Shown here: positions 15,434 through 22,380 of the stretch, piece after piece
Layout of the letters: each line of letters begins with the position of its first letter
How positions within the stretch are numbered: position 1 is the stretch's first letter
Virus record (IMG/VR): IMGVR_UViG_3300049491_000021
Coordinates: 1-26,234 of that record
Origin: a virus
DNA length: 26,234 bases
Reading direction: 5' to 3' (one strand)
Program-made: the position numbers and the translations under genes
The notes under the pieces: model-generated
The model's database searches: none
Seen by the model: only the letters and a program-made list of their open reading frames with translations
What the model was told of the DNA's origin: nothing

Positions 15434-18400
15434 ATGTCGAACAACCTTGGGCGCACGGAAGTCAGCGTCTCGCAGACGCAAAAGGAACTGGCCATCAACA
15501 ACAGCGATGGTGTGCTTGATGCTGCCATCACGGCTCAGTTGATGGTATCGTGGTCCGGCGCCGATGCGTTGAAGGTCCTCACCACGACTCAGCTTCGTCA
15601 GAACAGCACGTTCGTCATGGATGGCACGACCTCTGAAGTTGCGCCGGTCCTGAAGATGGCTGCCGTCCAGCGCGGTATGGTGCTCGTTGACAATGACCTC
15701 AGTGTGGACATCATCGTCACGGACGACACTTCCACCGATGAAGTCGTCATCAGTGCTGGCGTTCTCGGTGCCATCTATGTTACCGCCACGGGTGTGCGCC
15801 GTATTTTCGAAGCTGACTCCATCGTGTTGCCGGGTGACGTGTCCGGCACCGTGCGTGTGGCCACGACTGCCAACATCACCATCGCCACCGCACTGAATAA
15901 CGGTGACACTATTGATGGTGTGGTGCTCGCAACCAACGACCGTGTCCTCGTCAAGAACCAGAGCACGGGTGCCGAGAATGGTATCTACGTTGTCGATGCG
16001 GTTCCGTTCCGCGCAACTGATTTCGATGATGGTACGACTGAGGTTTATGCGGGTGTGCTCGTCTCCGTCACAGAAGGCACGGCCAACGCCGATACTCTGT
16101 GGATGATGTCTACCAACAACCCCATCACTGTAGGGGTGACCGCGCTCAGCTTCAAGCAGTTGAACCAGACCGCCACCACCTACGCGACCAATGCGCAGGT
16201 CCTCGCGGGCACTGTCACGGGCCGCGCGGTTGACCCGGCCAAGCTGGCCTCGCTGTGGAAGAAGGGTTCGGACATCGCGTCCGCTGCCACCATCAGCGTT
16301 GGCAATGGCCGTTACTTCCATGTCACCGGCACCACCGGCATCACGGACATCGACTTCGCTACGGCCACCAATGGCCGCGAAGCTGTGCTCATCTTCAATG
16401 GTGTGCTCACCATCACGCACAATGCAACCAGCCTCGTCCTGCCGGGTGGTGCGAACATCACGACCGCTGCCGGTGACCGCGCTGCGTTCATTCAGGACAA
16501 CGCGGACAATGTCTATTGCGTCTGGTATCAGCGCGCGGACGGCACGGCTCTTGTGGCTTCCGCTGGCCTCGGTGCATCCACGACCGAAGAAGTCTTGCAG
16601 GGCTCGGATACGGCGGTTTATGTCACGCCCGATGCCTTGGCGGCTCTTTGGGAAAAGGGTGCGGATGTCGCGTCGGCCAGCACCACCTCGCTCGGTGAGG
16701 GTGGACTCTTCCACATCACCGGCACGACCACCATCAACGACATCGACTGGTCTACCGCCAAGAATGGCCGCGCTGCGGTCCTCATCTTCGATGGCATCCT
16801 GACCATCACGTATAACGCAACGACCATGAAGCTGCCGGGTGCGGCCAGTATCACCACGGCTGCCGGTGACACTGCGATGTTCGTTCAGGACTCGTCCGAC
16901 AATGTGGTCTGCGTCTGGTATCAGCGCGCCGATGGCACTCCCATCACCAACGTGGCTTTCACTGCTGCCAGCACCACTGACATCCTGACCGGCACGAATA
17001 CCACGAAGGCTGCCACGGCTGACGCGATTGCGGCTCTGTGGGAAAAGGGCTCCAACGTGGCTTCGGCTGCCACCATCTCACTCGGTGAGGGTGGATATTT
17101 CCACATCACAGGCACGACCACTATCACTGACATCGACTGGGCGACTGCGAAGAATGGCCGCGCTGCGGTCCTCGTGTTCGATGGTGCCCTTACCCTCACC
17201 CACAATGCCACTACTCTCATTCTGCCCGGTGGCGCGAACATCACGACCGCTGCCGGTGATCGTGCCATGTTCATTCAGGATGCGTCGGACAACGTCTATT
17301 GCGTCTGGTACACCAAGGCGGATGGTACATCGGTTGTTAGCTCCAGCATTTCGCTCACGAGCACGACCGAAATCCTGACCGGCACGGATGCGGCCAAGGC
17401 TGCCACGGCTGACGCGATTGCGGCTCTGTGGGAGAAGGGTGCTGACGTTGCTTCGGCGGCTACGGTCACTTTTGCTGAGGGTGGGTACTTCCACATCACC
17501 GGCACGACCACGATCACTGACATCGACTGGGCGACTGCGAAGAATGGCAGGTGGGCTTGGGTGATCTTCGATGCGGCTCTCACGTTGACGCACAATGCCA
17601 CCACTCTGCTCCTGCCCGGCGCGGCCAACATCACGACTGCCGCGAATGATCGTGCGTTGTTCATTCAGGATGCGGCGGATAACGTCTACTGCGTTGTCTA
17701 CCAGCGCGCCGATGGCACCGCGATTGACGGTGGTGGCTCCTTCCTCGCCGCATCCACGACTGAAGCACTGACGGGCACCAATACGACCAAGGGTGTGACC
17801 CCGGACGCATTGGCCGCGCTGTGGGAGAAGGGCTCCAACGTGGCTTCGGCTGCCACTGTCAGCCTTGGTGAGGGCGGACTCTTCCACATCACCGGCACGA
17901 CCACCATCACCGACATCGACTTCGGCACTGCCAAGGATGGCCGCTCTGCGTGGCTCATCTTCGATGGCGCGCTGACACTGACGCATAACGCCACGACCCT
18001 TGTCTTGCCGGGTGGCGCAAACATCACGACCGCTGCCGGTGACATGGCCTTCGTGACTCAGGATAGCGGCGACAACGTCTATGTTCGCTACTTCCGTGCG
18101 AATGGTAAGTCTGTCATCCCCACGACTCAGGTGATCGCAATCGCTGTGTCTGATGAGACCACCAACCTCACCACGGGCACCGCCAAGACGACTTTCCGTA
18201 TGCCCTTCGCTTTCACGGTCACTGATGTGCGCGCAAGCGTCACGACTGTGGCCACTGGCGGCACCCTGCTCACTGTGGACGTGAACGAGTCTGGCTCCAG
18301 CATCATCTCGACCAAGCTCACTTTCGATGCTTCCGAGAAGACGACAACTACTGCTGCCACGCCGCGTGTTATCTCTGACACGGCGCTGGCTGATGATGCG

Positions 18401-18490
18401 GAAATCACCATCGACATTGACGCGATTGGTAACACCACTCCGGGTCAGGGCCTGAAGGTGTACCTCATCGGCTATCCGACCAACGGGTGA
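15434..18490 (+). CDS. Repeat-containing tail fibre protein
   Basis: This 1018-residue protein has a ribosome-binding site AAGGAGAG. Residues 1-125 form an N-terminal part probably attached to the tip. Residues about 130-250 contain a domain common in phage fibres: NGDTIDGVVLATNDRVLVKN, then AENGIYVVD, RATDFDDGTTEV and TLWMMST. From about 273 to 905 come five tandem copies of a 130-131-residue unit beginning LWEKG-x-x-V-A-S-A and containing FHITGTTTITDIDW, LTHNATTLxLPGGANITTAA and QD-x-x-DNVYCVWY. The last 110 residues (SDETTNLTTGTAKTTFRMPFAFTVTDVRAS to the end) match a C-terminal domain found on many alphaproteobacterial phage fibres. Receptor binding is the likely role; which domain binds is unknown. 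Confidence 0.75.
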   Translation: MSNNLGRTEVSVSQTQKELAINNSDGVLDAAITAQLMVSWSGADALKVLTTTQLRQNSTFVMDGTTSEVAPVLKMAAVQRGMVLVDNDLSVDIIVTDDTSTDEVVISAGVLGAIYVTATGVRRIFEADSIVLPGDVSGTVRVATTANITIATALNNGDTIDGVVLATNDRVLVKNQSTGAENGIYVVDAVPFRATDFDDGTTEVYAGVLVSVTEGTANADTLWMMSTNNPITVGVTALSFKQLNQTATTYATNAQVLAGTVTGRAVDPAKLASLWKKGSDIASAATISVGNGRYFHVTGTTGITDIDFATATNGREAVLIFNGVLTITHNATSLVLPGGANITTAAGDRAAFIQDNADNVYCVWYQRADGTALVASAGLGASTTEEVLQGSDTAVYVTPDALAALWEKGADVASASTTSLGEGGLFHITGTTTINDIDWSTAKNGRAAVLIFDGILTITYNATTMKLPGAASITTAAGDTAMFVQDSSDNVVCVWYQRADGTPITNVAFTAASTTDILTGTNTTKAATADAIAALWEKGSNVASAATISLGEGGYFHITGTTTITDIDWATAKNGRAAVLVFDGALTLTHNATTLILPGGANITTAAGDRAMFIQDASDNVYCVWYTKADGTSVVSSSISLTSTTEILTGTDAAKAATADAIAALWEKGADVASAATVTFAEGGYFHITGTTTITDIDWATAKNGRWAWVIFDAALTLTHNATTLLLPGAANITTAANDRALFIQDAADNVYCVVYQRADGTAIDGGGSFLAASTTEALTGTNTTKGVTPDALAALWEKGSNVASAATVSLGEGGLFHITGTTTITDIDFGTAKDGRSAWLIFDGALTLTHNATTLVLPGGANITTAAGDMAFVTQDSGDNVYVRYFRANGKSVIPTTQVIAIAVSDETTNLTTGTAKTTFRMPFAFTVTDVRASVTTVATGGTLLTVDVNESGSSIISTKLTFDASEKTTTTAATPRVISDTALADDAEITIDIDAIGNTTPGQGLKVYLIGYPTNG
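16253..18110 (+). repeat. Five tandem 390/393-bp repeats inside the fibre gene
   Basis: Units begin near 16253, 16646, 17036, 17426 and 17819, so successive spacings are 393, 390, 390 and 393 bp and the frame is always kept. Adjacent copies share long near-identical stretches, especially around the GGCACGACCACCATCAC segment. The last unit diverges after about 18080. This pattern points to in-frame duplication by recombination and could change copy number between isolates. Confidence 0.9.
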
Positions 18491-18497
18491 TAGGAAC

Positions 18498-19712
18498 ATG
18501 AGCTTCATCATCAATGCATTCAGGTTCGCTGCTGCGGTTGTCGGCTGGTACTCAATGGCTGACGGTGCCAATGCTGACATCGTTGACACACCGAACATTC
18601 AGTCGGGTGGTAGCTTCACCATCCCGGCTGCGTGGGATGGCCGTCGCGTTCGTGTGAGTGCCAACGGGCAGGGTGGTGGTGACCTCTACTCAGCTAAGGG
18701 CGGCAGCAGCTACATGGGCGCGGCGCGGACCACCATCGACGTGACCGCAAGCTCCCATGCTTTTGGTCATGCTTTCTCTGCACCCATCACGGTCGTAACA
18801 GGTGAGGTGTTTACTTTCACAGGCAGGGGCTCTGATGCAAACTCTTCATGGGGTTCGGTTGAGCTTTTGAAGAGCGGCATGAAGGGAGCCCTCGTCAAAC
18901 GCAGTGGCACTATGACGGTCAATACGACCAGCACTGAGCTTCTATGGAATGCTGAAGAGTACAAAGATGACTCCAGTATGCATGATAACTCGACTAACCC
19001 CGGTCGATTGATTGTGCAGTCTGGCACGACCGGCCTTGTGCGTCTCACTTGCTCAATTCAAGTCGATACCTCTGGTGGGCAGATTTATCTTGAGCTTCGC
19101 AAGAACGGAACGCAGGTCGCGTATCTGTGCCCCAGTGTTGATACCGTGGGTGAGTACGTCAGTTTGATTTCACCGCCTATCGCTGTGGTGGCCAATGACT
19201 ACTTTACCGTCCATGCCCTCACCAGTTCTTCTTCCAACTTGCAGGCCGGTAACTATTCGTGGTTCGCCATGGAAGAGCTTGAGTCTGGTTTGAATTATGC
19301 AATCGCTGGCAGGTCCAGCAACGGCACGACCGGCACGGCGGGTTCGGACAGGCAGCAGGCCTTGAACAATGAAGCCGTCGATGTCGGCTCTTGGTTCACT
19401 TCGGGCAACGCATACTTCACGGTGCCTTCTGGTTTGACGGCTGTTCGCATGGGTGGGTGGGGCACTCACGGTGCTTCCACGACCGGCTATTGGAAGATGT
19501 GGATGGCCAAGACCAGCAGCGGCACGAACTTCCCCGGAATGGGGGCTCATGCAACCGACAATTCGGGCACGGATAACTCGCATTTCGCAAGTGGTATTGT
19601 CGCATGCACTGCTGGTGATGAATACTACTGCTACATCCGTGCTGGTGCAGGCTCTCAGTATCTCGCAACAGGTGGCACTTATTGGATTGAGGAAGCCAAG
19701 GACTACACCTAA
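18498..19712 (+). CDS. Putative receptor-binding / virion protein with three jelly-roll-like modules
   Basis: This 404-residue protein starts 7 nt after the fibre gene and is probably virion-associated. A short hydrophobic N-terminus (AFRFAAAVVGWYSM) is followed by three related beta-rich modules ending near residues 125 (SSWGSVELL), 260 (YSWFAMEEL) and 400 (GTYWIEEA). The second module has the C1q/TNF-like pattern W-N-A-E-E-Y, S-M-H-D-N-S-T-N-P-G-R-L and GQIYLELRKNGTQVA, common in phage fibres and depolymerase caps. No catalytic site is visible. It is the last structural gene before the lysis cassette. Confidence 0.6.
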   Translation: MSFIINAFRFAAAVVGWYSMADGANADIVDTPNIQSGGSFTIPAAWDGRRVRVSANGQGGGDLYSAKGGSSYMGAARTTIDVTASSHAFGHAFSAPITVVTGEVFTFTGRGSDANSSWGSVELLKSGMKGALVKRSGTMTVNTTSTELLWNAEEYKDDSSMHDNSTNPGRLIVQSGTTGLVRLTCSIQVDTSGGQIYLELRKNGTQVAYLCPSVDTVGEYVSLISPPIAVVANDYFTVHALTSSSSNLQAGNYSWFAMEELESGLNYAIAGRSSNGTTGTAGSDRQQALNNEAVDVGSWFTSGNAYFTVPSGLTAVRMGGWGTHGASTTGYWKMWMAKTSSGTNFPGMGAHATDNSGTDNSHFASGIVACTAGDEYYCYIRAGAGSQYLATGGTYWIEEAKDYT

Positions 19713-19722
19713 ACTGACCGGG

Positions 19723-19751
19723 TTGACGTAGCCCTCCACGGGCGGCTAGGG
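19723..19751 (+). promoter_or_regulatory. Possible promoter of the lysis cassette
   Basis: TTGACG (19723-19728) is followed after 17 nt by CTAGGG (19746-19751). The 69-nt gap between structural and lysis genes also has short complementary runs (AGCCC with GGGCT). The -35 is good and the -10 weak; the element resembles those near 1469 and 5207, which share a TATAGGG core. Confidence 0.35.
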
Positions 19752-19781
19752 TGGGCTCCTGTTTCAAAAGGAGTTTCCCAT

Positions 19782-20825
19782 ATGTTCTCGTCTGCCGTAA
19801 TTGCCAAGGTCAAGAAGACCGCAACCGAAATTGATGTCGAAGCTGCTGCCCTGTTGGCGGTCGGTGAGGTCGAATCTGCGGGCAACCCCATGTGGGATGT
19901 GGCCGGTGAGAAGTTGCCACCCATCCGCTTCGAAGGCCACTACTTCCACAAGCGCCTCAAGGGCGACAAGCTGGCCGCTGCGGTGGCTGCGGGGCTCGCC
20001 AACCCCAAGGCAGGTGCTGTCAAGAATCCGGGCTCCTACGGGGCTCGCTATGCCCTTCTGGAACGCGCTGCCCGCATCGACAAGCAGGCTGCCTACGAGT
20101 CCACCTCGTGGGGCCTCGGTCAGGTCATGGGTGCCCACTGGAAGAAGCTCGGCTACGGCTCGGTCGATGCCCTCGTAGCTGCCGCCAAGTCCGGCGTCGA
20201 TGGACAGATTGCCATCATGGCCAAGTACATCCTGAAGTTCGGCCTCGTGGACGAGCTTCAGACCAAGGGGTGGCAGTCGTTCGCTGACCAGTACAATGGC
20301 CCGGCCAGCCGCAAGAACCGCTACGGCGAGAAGATTGCCGCTGCCTACAAGAACTACGTCAAGGTGCTGGCTGGCTCCGTCACTTCCGATGGCATCCCGG
20401 CAGATGGCAATGACACCATCAGGCATTACCAGCGCGACCTCAAGCGCCTCGGCTTCTACAAGGGTGAGGTGGACGGTGTTGCAGGTGCTCGCACCAAGGC
20501 AGCCGTGAAGGCTCTCCAGAAGGCCAACGGGCTCGTGGCAGACGGCAAGTACGGGAAGATGACCGATGAGGTTGTGGACCGCCTGATTGCCGCCCTCGAC
20601 CGTTCTGGCGGCGACACGGCGGTAAAGACTGGCACCGGCATCACCGGCACGGGCGCGGTCGTGGACATCATCAAGGAGCAGACTGATACCCTTCAGTCCG
20701 TGGCCGACTACTCGCACATCATCACCTACGCGGTTATCGCGCTGGTGGTCATCGGCGTGGCCCTGACCCTTGTCGGCGTATGGAAGAAGTACAAGGCCGG
20801 AATGGCAACTGACGGGACGGTGTAA
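19782..20825 (+). CDS. Endolysin: muramidase plus peptidoglycan-binding domain, membrane-anchored
   Basis: This 347-residue protein has an AAAAGGAG ribosome-binding site. The N-terminal domain (about 1-195) matches the N-acetylmuramidase family: LLAVGEVESAGNP with the likely catalytic Glu near 31, PPIRFEGHYFHKRL, STSWGLGQVMG and FADQYNGP. It should cut the glycan strands of the cell wall. Residues about 212-270 form a PG-binding repeat (IRHYQRDLKRLGFYKGEVDGVAGARTKAAVKALQ...). A Gly/Thr-rich linker leads to a C-terminal membrane segment at about 312-333 followed by a short basic tail. A C-terminal anchor on a lysin is uncommon and suggests the enzyme is held in the membrane before release. Confidence 0.85.
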   Translation: MFSSAVIAKVKKTATEIDVEAAALLAVGEVESAGNPMWDVAGEKLPPIRFEGHYFHKRLKGDKLAAAVAAGLANPKAGAVKNPGSYGARYALLERAARIDKQAAYESTSWGLGQVMGAHWKKLGYGSVDALVAAAKSGVDGQIAIMAKYILKFGLVDELQTKGWQSFADQYNGPASRKNRYGEKIAAAYKNYVKVLAGSVTSDGIPADGNDTIRHYQRDLKRLGFYKGEVDGVAGARTKAAVKALQKANGLVADGKYGKMTDEVVDRLIAALDRSGGDTAVKTGTGITGTGAVVDIIKEQTDTLQSVADYSHIITYAVIALVVIGVALTLVGVWKKYKAGMATDGTV

Positions 20826-20827
20826 CC

Positions 20828-21259
20828 ATGTGGATTATCAAACTGCTCATGCTGCCTTTCAGCTTCCTCGGGAAGTGGATGGACCATCGGACTCAGGTCG
20901 CCGTCATTCAAGGTGAGGTGGCCCGTGAGAGCATTCGCGCGAACGTGGAACTCTCTCACGTCAAGAAGCAGATGCACGAACTGAATATGGGTTGGTGGGC
21001 GACACGTTGGATTGTCCCGCTCATTGCATACCCGGTCATCGCATGGTGGATTTGCGTGTGGGCCGACACCATCTTTGCCTTTCCGAATTGGAGTGTGGCC
21101 GCACCGCCTGAGCCTGTCTACAGTTGGTCCGGTGAAATTATCCTGAGCTTCTTCATCATCCGTGGTGCGGAGATGGTGGCCAGCAGCGTGACGGCATGGA
21201 GCGCAGCCAGTACGGTTGCCAAAGTAGTGGGCCGCGCGTTCGGTCGTAATGAGAAGTAA
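20828..21259 (+). CDS. Holin (GTA three-segment type)
   Basis: This 143-residue membrane protein starts 2 nt after the endolysin stop. Three hydrophobic stretches are visible: the N-terminus (MWIIKLLMLPFSFLG), the middle (WIVPLIAYPVIAWWICVWADTIFAF) and the C-terminal half (GEIILSFFIIRGAEMVASSV), with a charged helix between the first two and a basic tail. Layout and position fit the GTA_holin_3TM family, which opens the inner membrane at the time of lysis and so works with the neighbouring endolysin. Confidence 0.8.
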   Translation: MWIIKLLMLPFSFLGKWMDHRTQVAVIQGEVARESIRANVELSHVKKQMHELNMGWWATRWIVPLIAYPVIAWWICVWADTIFAFPNWSVAAPPEPVYSWSGEIILSFFIIRGAEMVASSVTAWSAASTVAKVVGRAFGRNEK

Positions 21260-21270
21260 AGGAGTCGAGC

Positions 21271-21582
21271 ATGGAACGTAACGGTGAAAACGATGTGTTC
21301 ACGAAGGCTGAGGTGGAAGCCATCGCTGAAACTGCGGCTGACCGTGCGCTCGCTTCTCTCTTTGAGAAACTGGACATCGACGTGAACAGCAAGGAGTCGA
21401 TGCGCAAGTTCAGGGACAACCTCACCTTCCTTGATGACCAGCGGCAGGGCTCCATTGCCCTCAAGCAGAACATCAAGAAGTCCATGCTCTATGTGTCCGG
21501 CACGGCGCTGCTCGGGCTCATGTACTTCCTGTGGGATGCGCTGAAGGATGGCTTGCACATGTGGCTCGTCAACCTGAAGTAA
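21271..21582 (+). CDS. Lysis-cassette protein with one C-terminal membrane segment
   Basis: This 103-residue protein has an AAAGGAG ribosome-binding site. The first 65 residues are charged and helical (KAEVEAIAETAADRALASLFEKL, then SMRKFRDNLTFLDDQRQGS), followed by one hydrophobic helix (MLYVSGTALLGLMYFLWDAL). Similar short proteins (N-terminal helix with the MRxFRxNLxFLxxxR motif, then one membrane segment) occur next to holins in alphaproteobacterial phages and are poorly characterised. A holin partner, antiholin or regulator is possible; I cannot decide. Confidence 0.65.
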   Translation: MERNGENDVFTKAEVEAIAETAADRALASLFEKLDIDVNSKESMRKFRDNLTFLDDQRQGSIALKQNIKKSMLYVSGTALLGLMYFLWDALKDGLHMWLVNLK

Positions 21583-21592
21583 GGAGGACACT

Positions 21593-21727
21593 ATGTGGAA
21601 GGGTATAAAGAGCTTTTGGATAGATGCTAACATGCGTATGCGCGACCTGTTTTATATTGCCATCATCGGGTTTCTTATGATGGTTATAACAGACAGGTTC
21701 GCAGCTTGGTTTTGTAACTGCAACTGA
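21593..21727 (+). CDS. Small membrane protein, 44 residues
   Basis: MWKGIKSFWIDANMRMRD is followed by one membrane segment (LFYIAIIGFLMMVIT) and a C-terminal tail with two cysteines (FCNCN). A strong AAGGAGG lies over the preceding stop codon, 5 nt before the ATG, which supports translation. I do not recognise a family. The position in the lysis cassette and the tail with two Cys suggest a spanin-like or holin-regulating role, but this is only context. Confidence 0.6.
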   Translation: MWKGIKSFWIDANMRMRDLFYIAIIGFLMMVITDRFAAWFCNCN

Positions 21728-21747
21728 AGTAGAGAAGGAGAGAAGCC

Positions 21748-21870
21748 ATGATTGAATTTGTTCTGACACTCGGCCTCGGCATCCTCATCGGTGCCGCTGG
21801 ATGGGACCGCCTCAAGGCTTGGTGGTTGAAAGCCAAGGCTGCCGTGGATGACCTTGACAAAATCGGGTGA
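21748..21870 (+). CDS. Small membrane protein, 40 residues
   Basis: This peptide has an N-terminal hydrophobic helix (IEFVLTLGLGILIGAAGW) and then a short amphipathic basic/acidic stretch (DRLKAWWLKAKAAVDDLDKIG). AAGGAG precedes the ATG by about 9 nt. It ends one base before the 3' end of the convergent tRNA-Gln gene. No family is recognised; it is the last gene of the + strand block and probably belongs to the lysis group. Confidence 0.55.
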   Translation: MIEFVLTLGLGILIGAAGWDRLKAWWLKAKAAVDDLDKIG

Positions 21871-21871
21871 G

Positions 21872-21949
21872 TGGCGGGGGAGCTAGGATTCGAACCTCGA
21901 TAACTTGGTTCAGAGCCAAGGGTCCTACCGTTAGACGAACCGAGAATGG
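21872..21949 (-). tRNA. tRNA-Gln (anticodon CTG), acceptor stem does not pair
   Basis: On the - strand the anticodon arm is CTTGG-CTCTGAA-CCAAG, giving anticodon CTG (codon CAG). The D-arm (GTTC...GGAC with a GG in the loop) and T-loop TTCGAAT are normal, and CCA is encoded (21872-21874). The 3' acceptor strand CTCCCCC needs GGGGGAG at the 5' end, but the sequence there reads CCATTCT, and the T-stem has a G-A mismatch. The 5' end overlaps the CCA of the next tRNA by 3 nt. It may be a degenerate gene, or one that needs repair. Confidence 0.6.
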
Positions 21950-22022
21950 CACATAGGGAAGGACTCGAACCTCTAGCTGCTGGTTTCTGAAACCAGTGCG
22001 TCTACCATTTCGCCATCGGGGC
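21947..22022 (-). tRNA. tRNA-Leu-like (anticodon CAG), non-matching halves
   Basis: The 5' half is Leu-like: GCCCCGA, then TGGCGAAATGGTAGACGC as D-arm, then CTGGT-TTCAGAA-ACCAG with anticodon CAG (codon CUG). The 3' half differs: the variable loop is only about 5 nt, where Leu tRNAs have a long arm, and the acceptor strand CCTATGT-G-CCA would need ACATAGG at the 5' end rather than GCCCCGA. The T-stem is weakened by one mismatch and a G-U pair. CCA is encoded at 21947-21949. It looks like the 5' part of a Leu tRNA joined to the 3' part of another class. Confidence 0.55.
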
Positions 22023-22023
22023 T

Positions 22024-22099
22024 TGGTTGACAGGGCAGGGTTTGAACCTACGACCACTCGATTATCGGTCGAGCGCTCTACCAACTGAGCTACCTGTCA
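22024..22099 (-). tRNA. tRNA-Ile (anticodon GAT)
   Basis: This is a complete 76-nt cloverleaf with encoded CCA. The acceptor stem TGACAGG/CCTGTCA is perfect, the D-arm is GCTC-AGTTGGTA-GAGC, the anticodon arm CTCGA-CCGATAA-TCGAG, and the T-arm GTAGG-TTCAAAC-CCTGC has one G-T pair. The anticodon GAT reads AUC, a codon used very often in this phage. Position 33 is C instead of the nearly universal U. Confidence 0.9.
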
Positions 22100-22254
22100 T
22101 CACTGCGAGTAGGCGTGTACTGACGCCTCGTGTTAGTTGCTCCGGCTGTGAGACCGGCTACCCGTTGGGCAGGGTGCTAGGGTTTCACACCCCTAAGCCA
22201 TTTTCAGGCGGCAACCCGTCATGAAGGAGAACCCCAACGGCTCTCGCAGAAAGT

Positions 22255-22297
22255 GAAGGCCGGAGTTAGCAGTCCTTGCTCCGGCCTTCTGAATTTT
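22255..22297 (+). terminator. Probable terminator of the + strand late block
   Basis: GAAGGCCGGAG (22255-22265) pairs perfectly with CTCCGGCCTTC (22279-22289) around a 13-nt loop, followed on the + strand by TGAATTTT. The T-tail is short and interrupted. On the - strand the same stem is followed by ACTTT. It is the strongest stem downstream of the lysis genes and may stop transcription in either direction. Confidence 0.55.
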
Positions 22298-22332
22298 AGC
22301 GGGTCTTACCCCAGTCCTTCTAGCGATTCGTC

Positions 22333-22351
22333 GGGCTCTTTTTAGGAGCCC
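22333..22351. other. Short hairpin in the tRNA leader
   Basis: GGGCTC (22333-22338) pairs with GAGCCC (22346-22351) around a 7-nt loop that is TTTTTAG on the + strand and CTAAAAA on the - strand. There is no T-run after it on either strand. In the - strand transcript it would lie about 25 nt from the predicted RNA start. Confidence 0.5.
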
Positions 22352-22380
22352 TATTGGTCGATGTGCTGCGTCCTTCAAGT

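Larger units (their letters stand above)
22100..22374 (-). ncRNA. Structured leader upstream of the tRNA genes
   Basis: This stretch of about 275 nt has no convincing gene. Read on the - strand from the promoter at 22409, it would be the 5' part of the tRNA transcript. It contains a 6-bp hairpin (22333-22351), an 11-bp hairpin (22255-22289), a long-range 8-bp pairing CCGTTGGG/CCCAACGG (22162-22169 with 22233-22240) enclosing TAGGG/CCCTA (22178-22182 with 22191-22195), and a hairpin AGGCGT/ACGCCT (22111-22128). I could not fit a fourth tRNA or a known riboswitch. It could be processed away, or be a small RNA in its own right. Confidence 0.4.

Noticed and set aside
13079-16714. A 1211-codon open frame on the - strand opposite the tail-tip and fibre genes
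   Set aside because: The + strand genes here show clear domains. The antisense frame is open because of codon bias, with no ribosome-binding site and an Arg/His/Val-rich sequence unlike a folded protein.
16253-18110. Tandem repeats as a possible CRISPR array
   Set aside because: The unit is 390 bp, in frame and fully coding; there are no short direct repeats with unique spacers.
17078-18598. A 506-codon - strand frame opposite the fibre repeats
   Set aside because: It mirrors the tandem repeats of the + strand fibre and has no independent evidence.
22141-22200. A fourth tRNA or a cobalamin riboswitch near the CCGG-CTGTGAGA-CCGG hairpin
   Set aside because: No cloverleaf with a 7-nt T-loop and matching acceptor can be built, and the conserved cobalamin-box sequences are not present.
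21812-22224. Small ORFs on both strands across the tRNA cluster (MVERSTDNR..., MTGQGLNLRPL...)
   Set aside because: These translations (for example GSNPALST and ALPTELP) are well-known artefacts of reading through tRNA genes.
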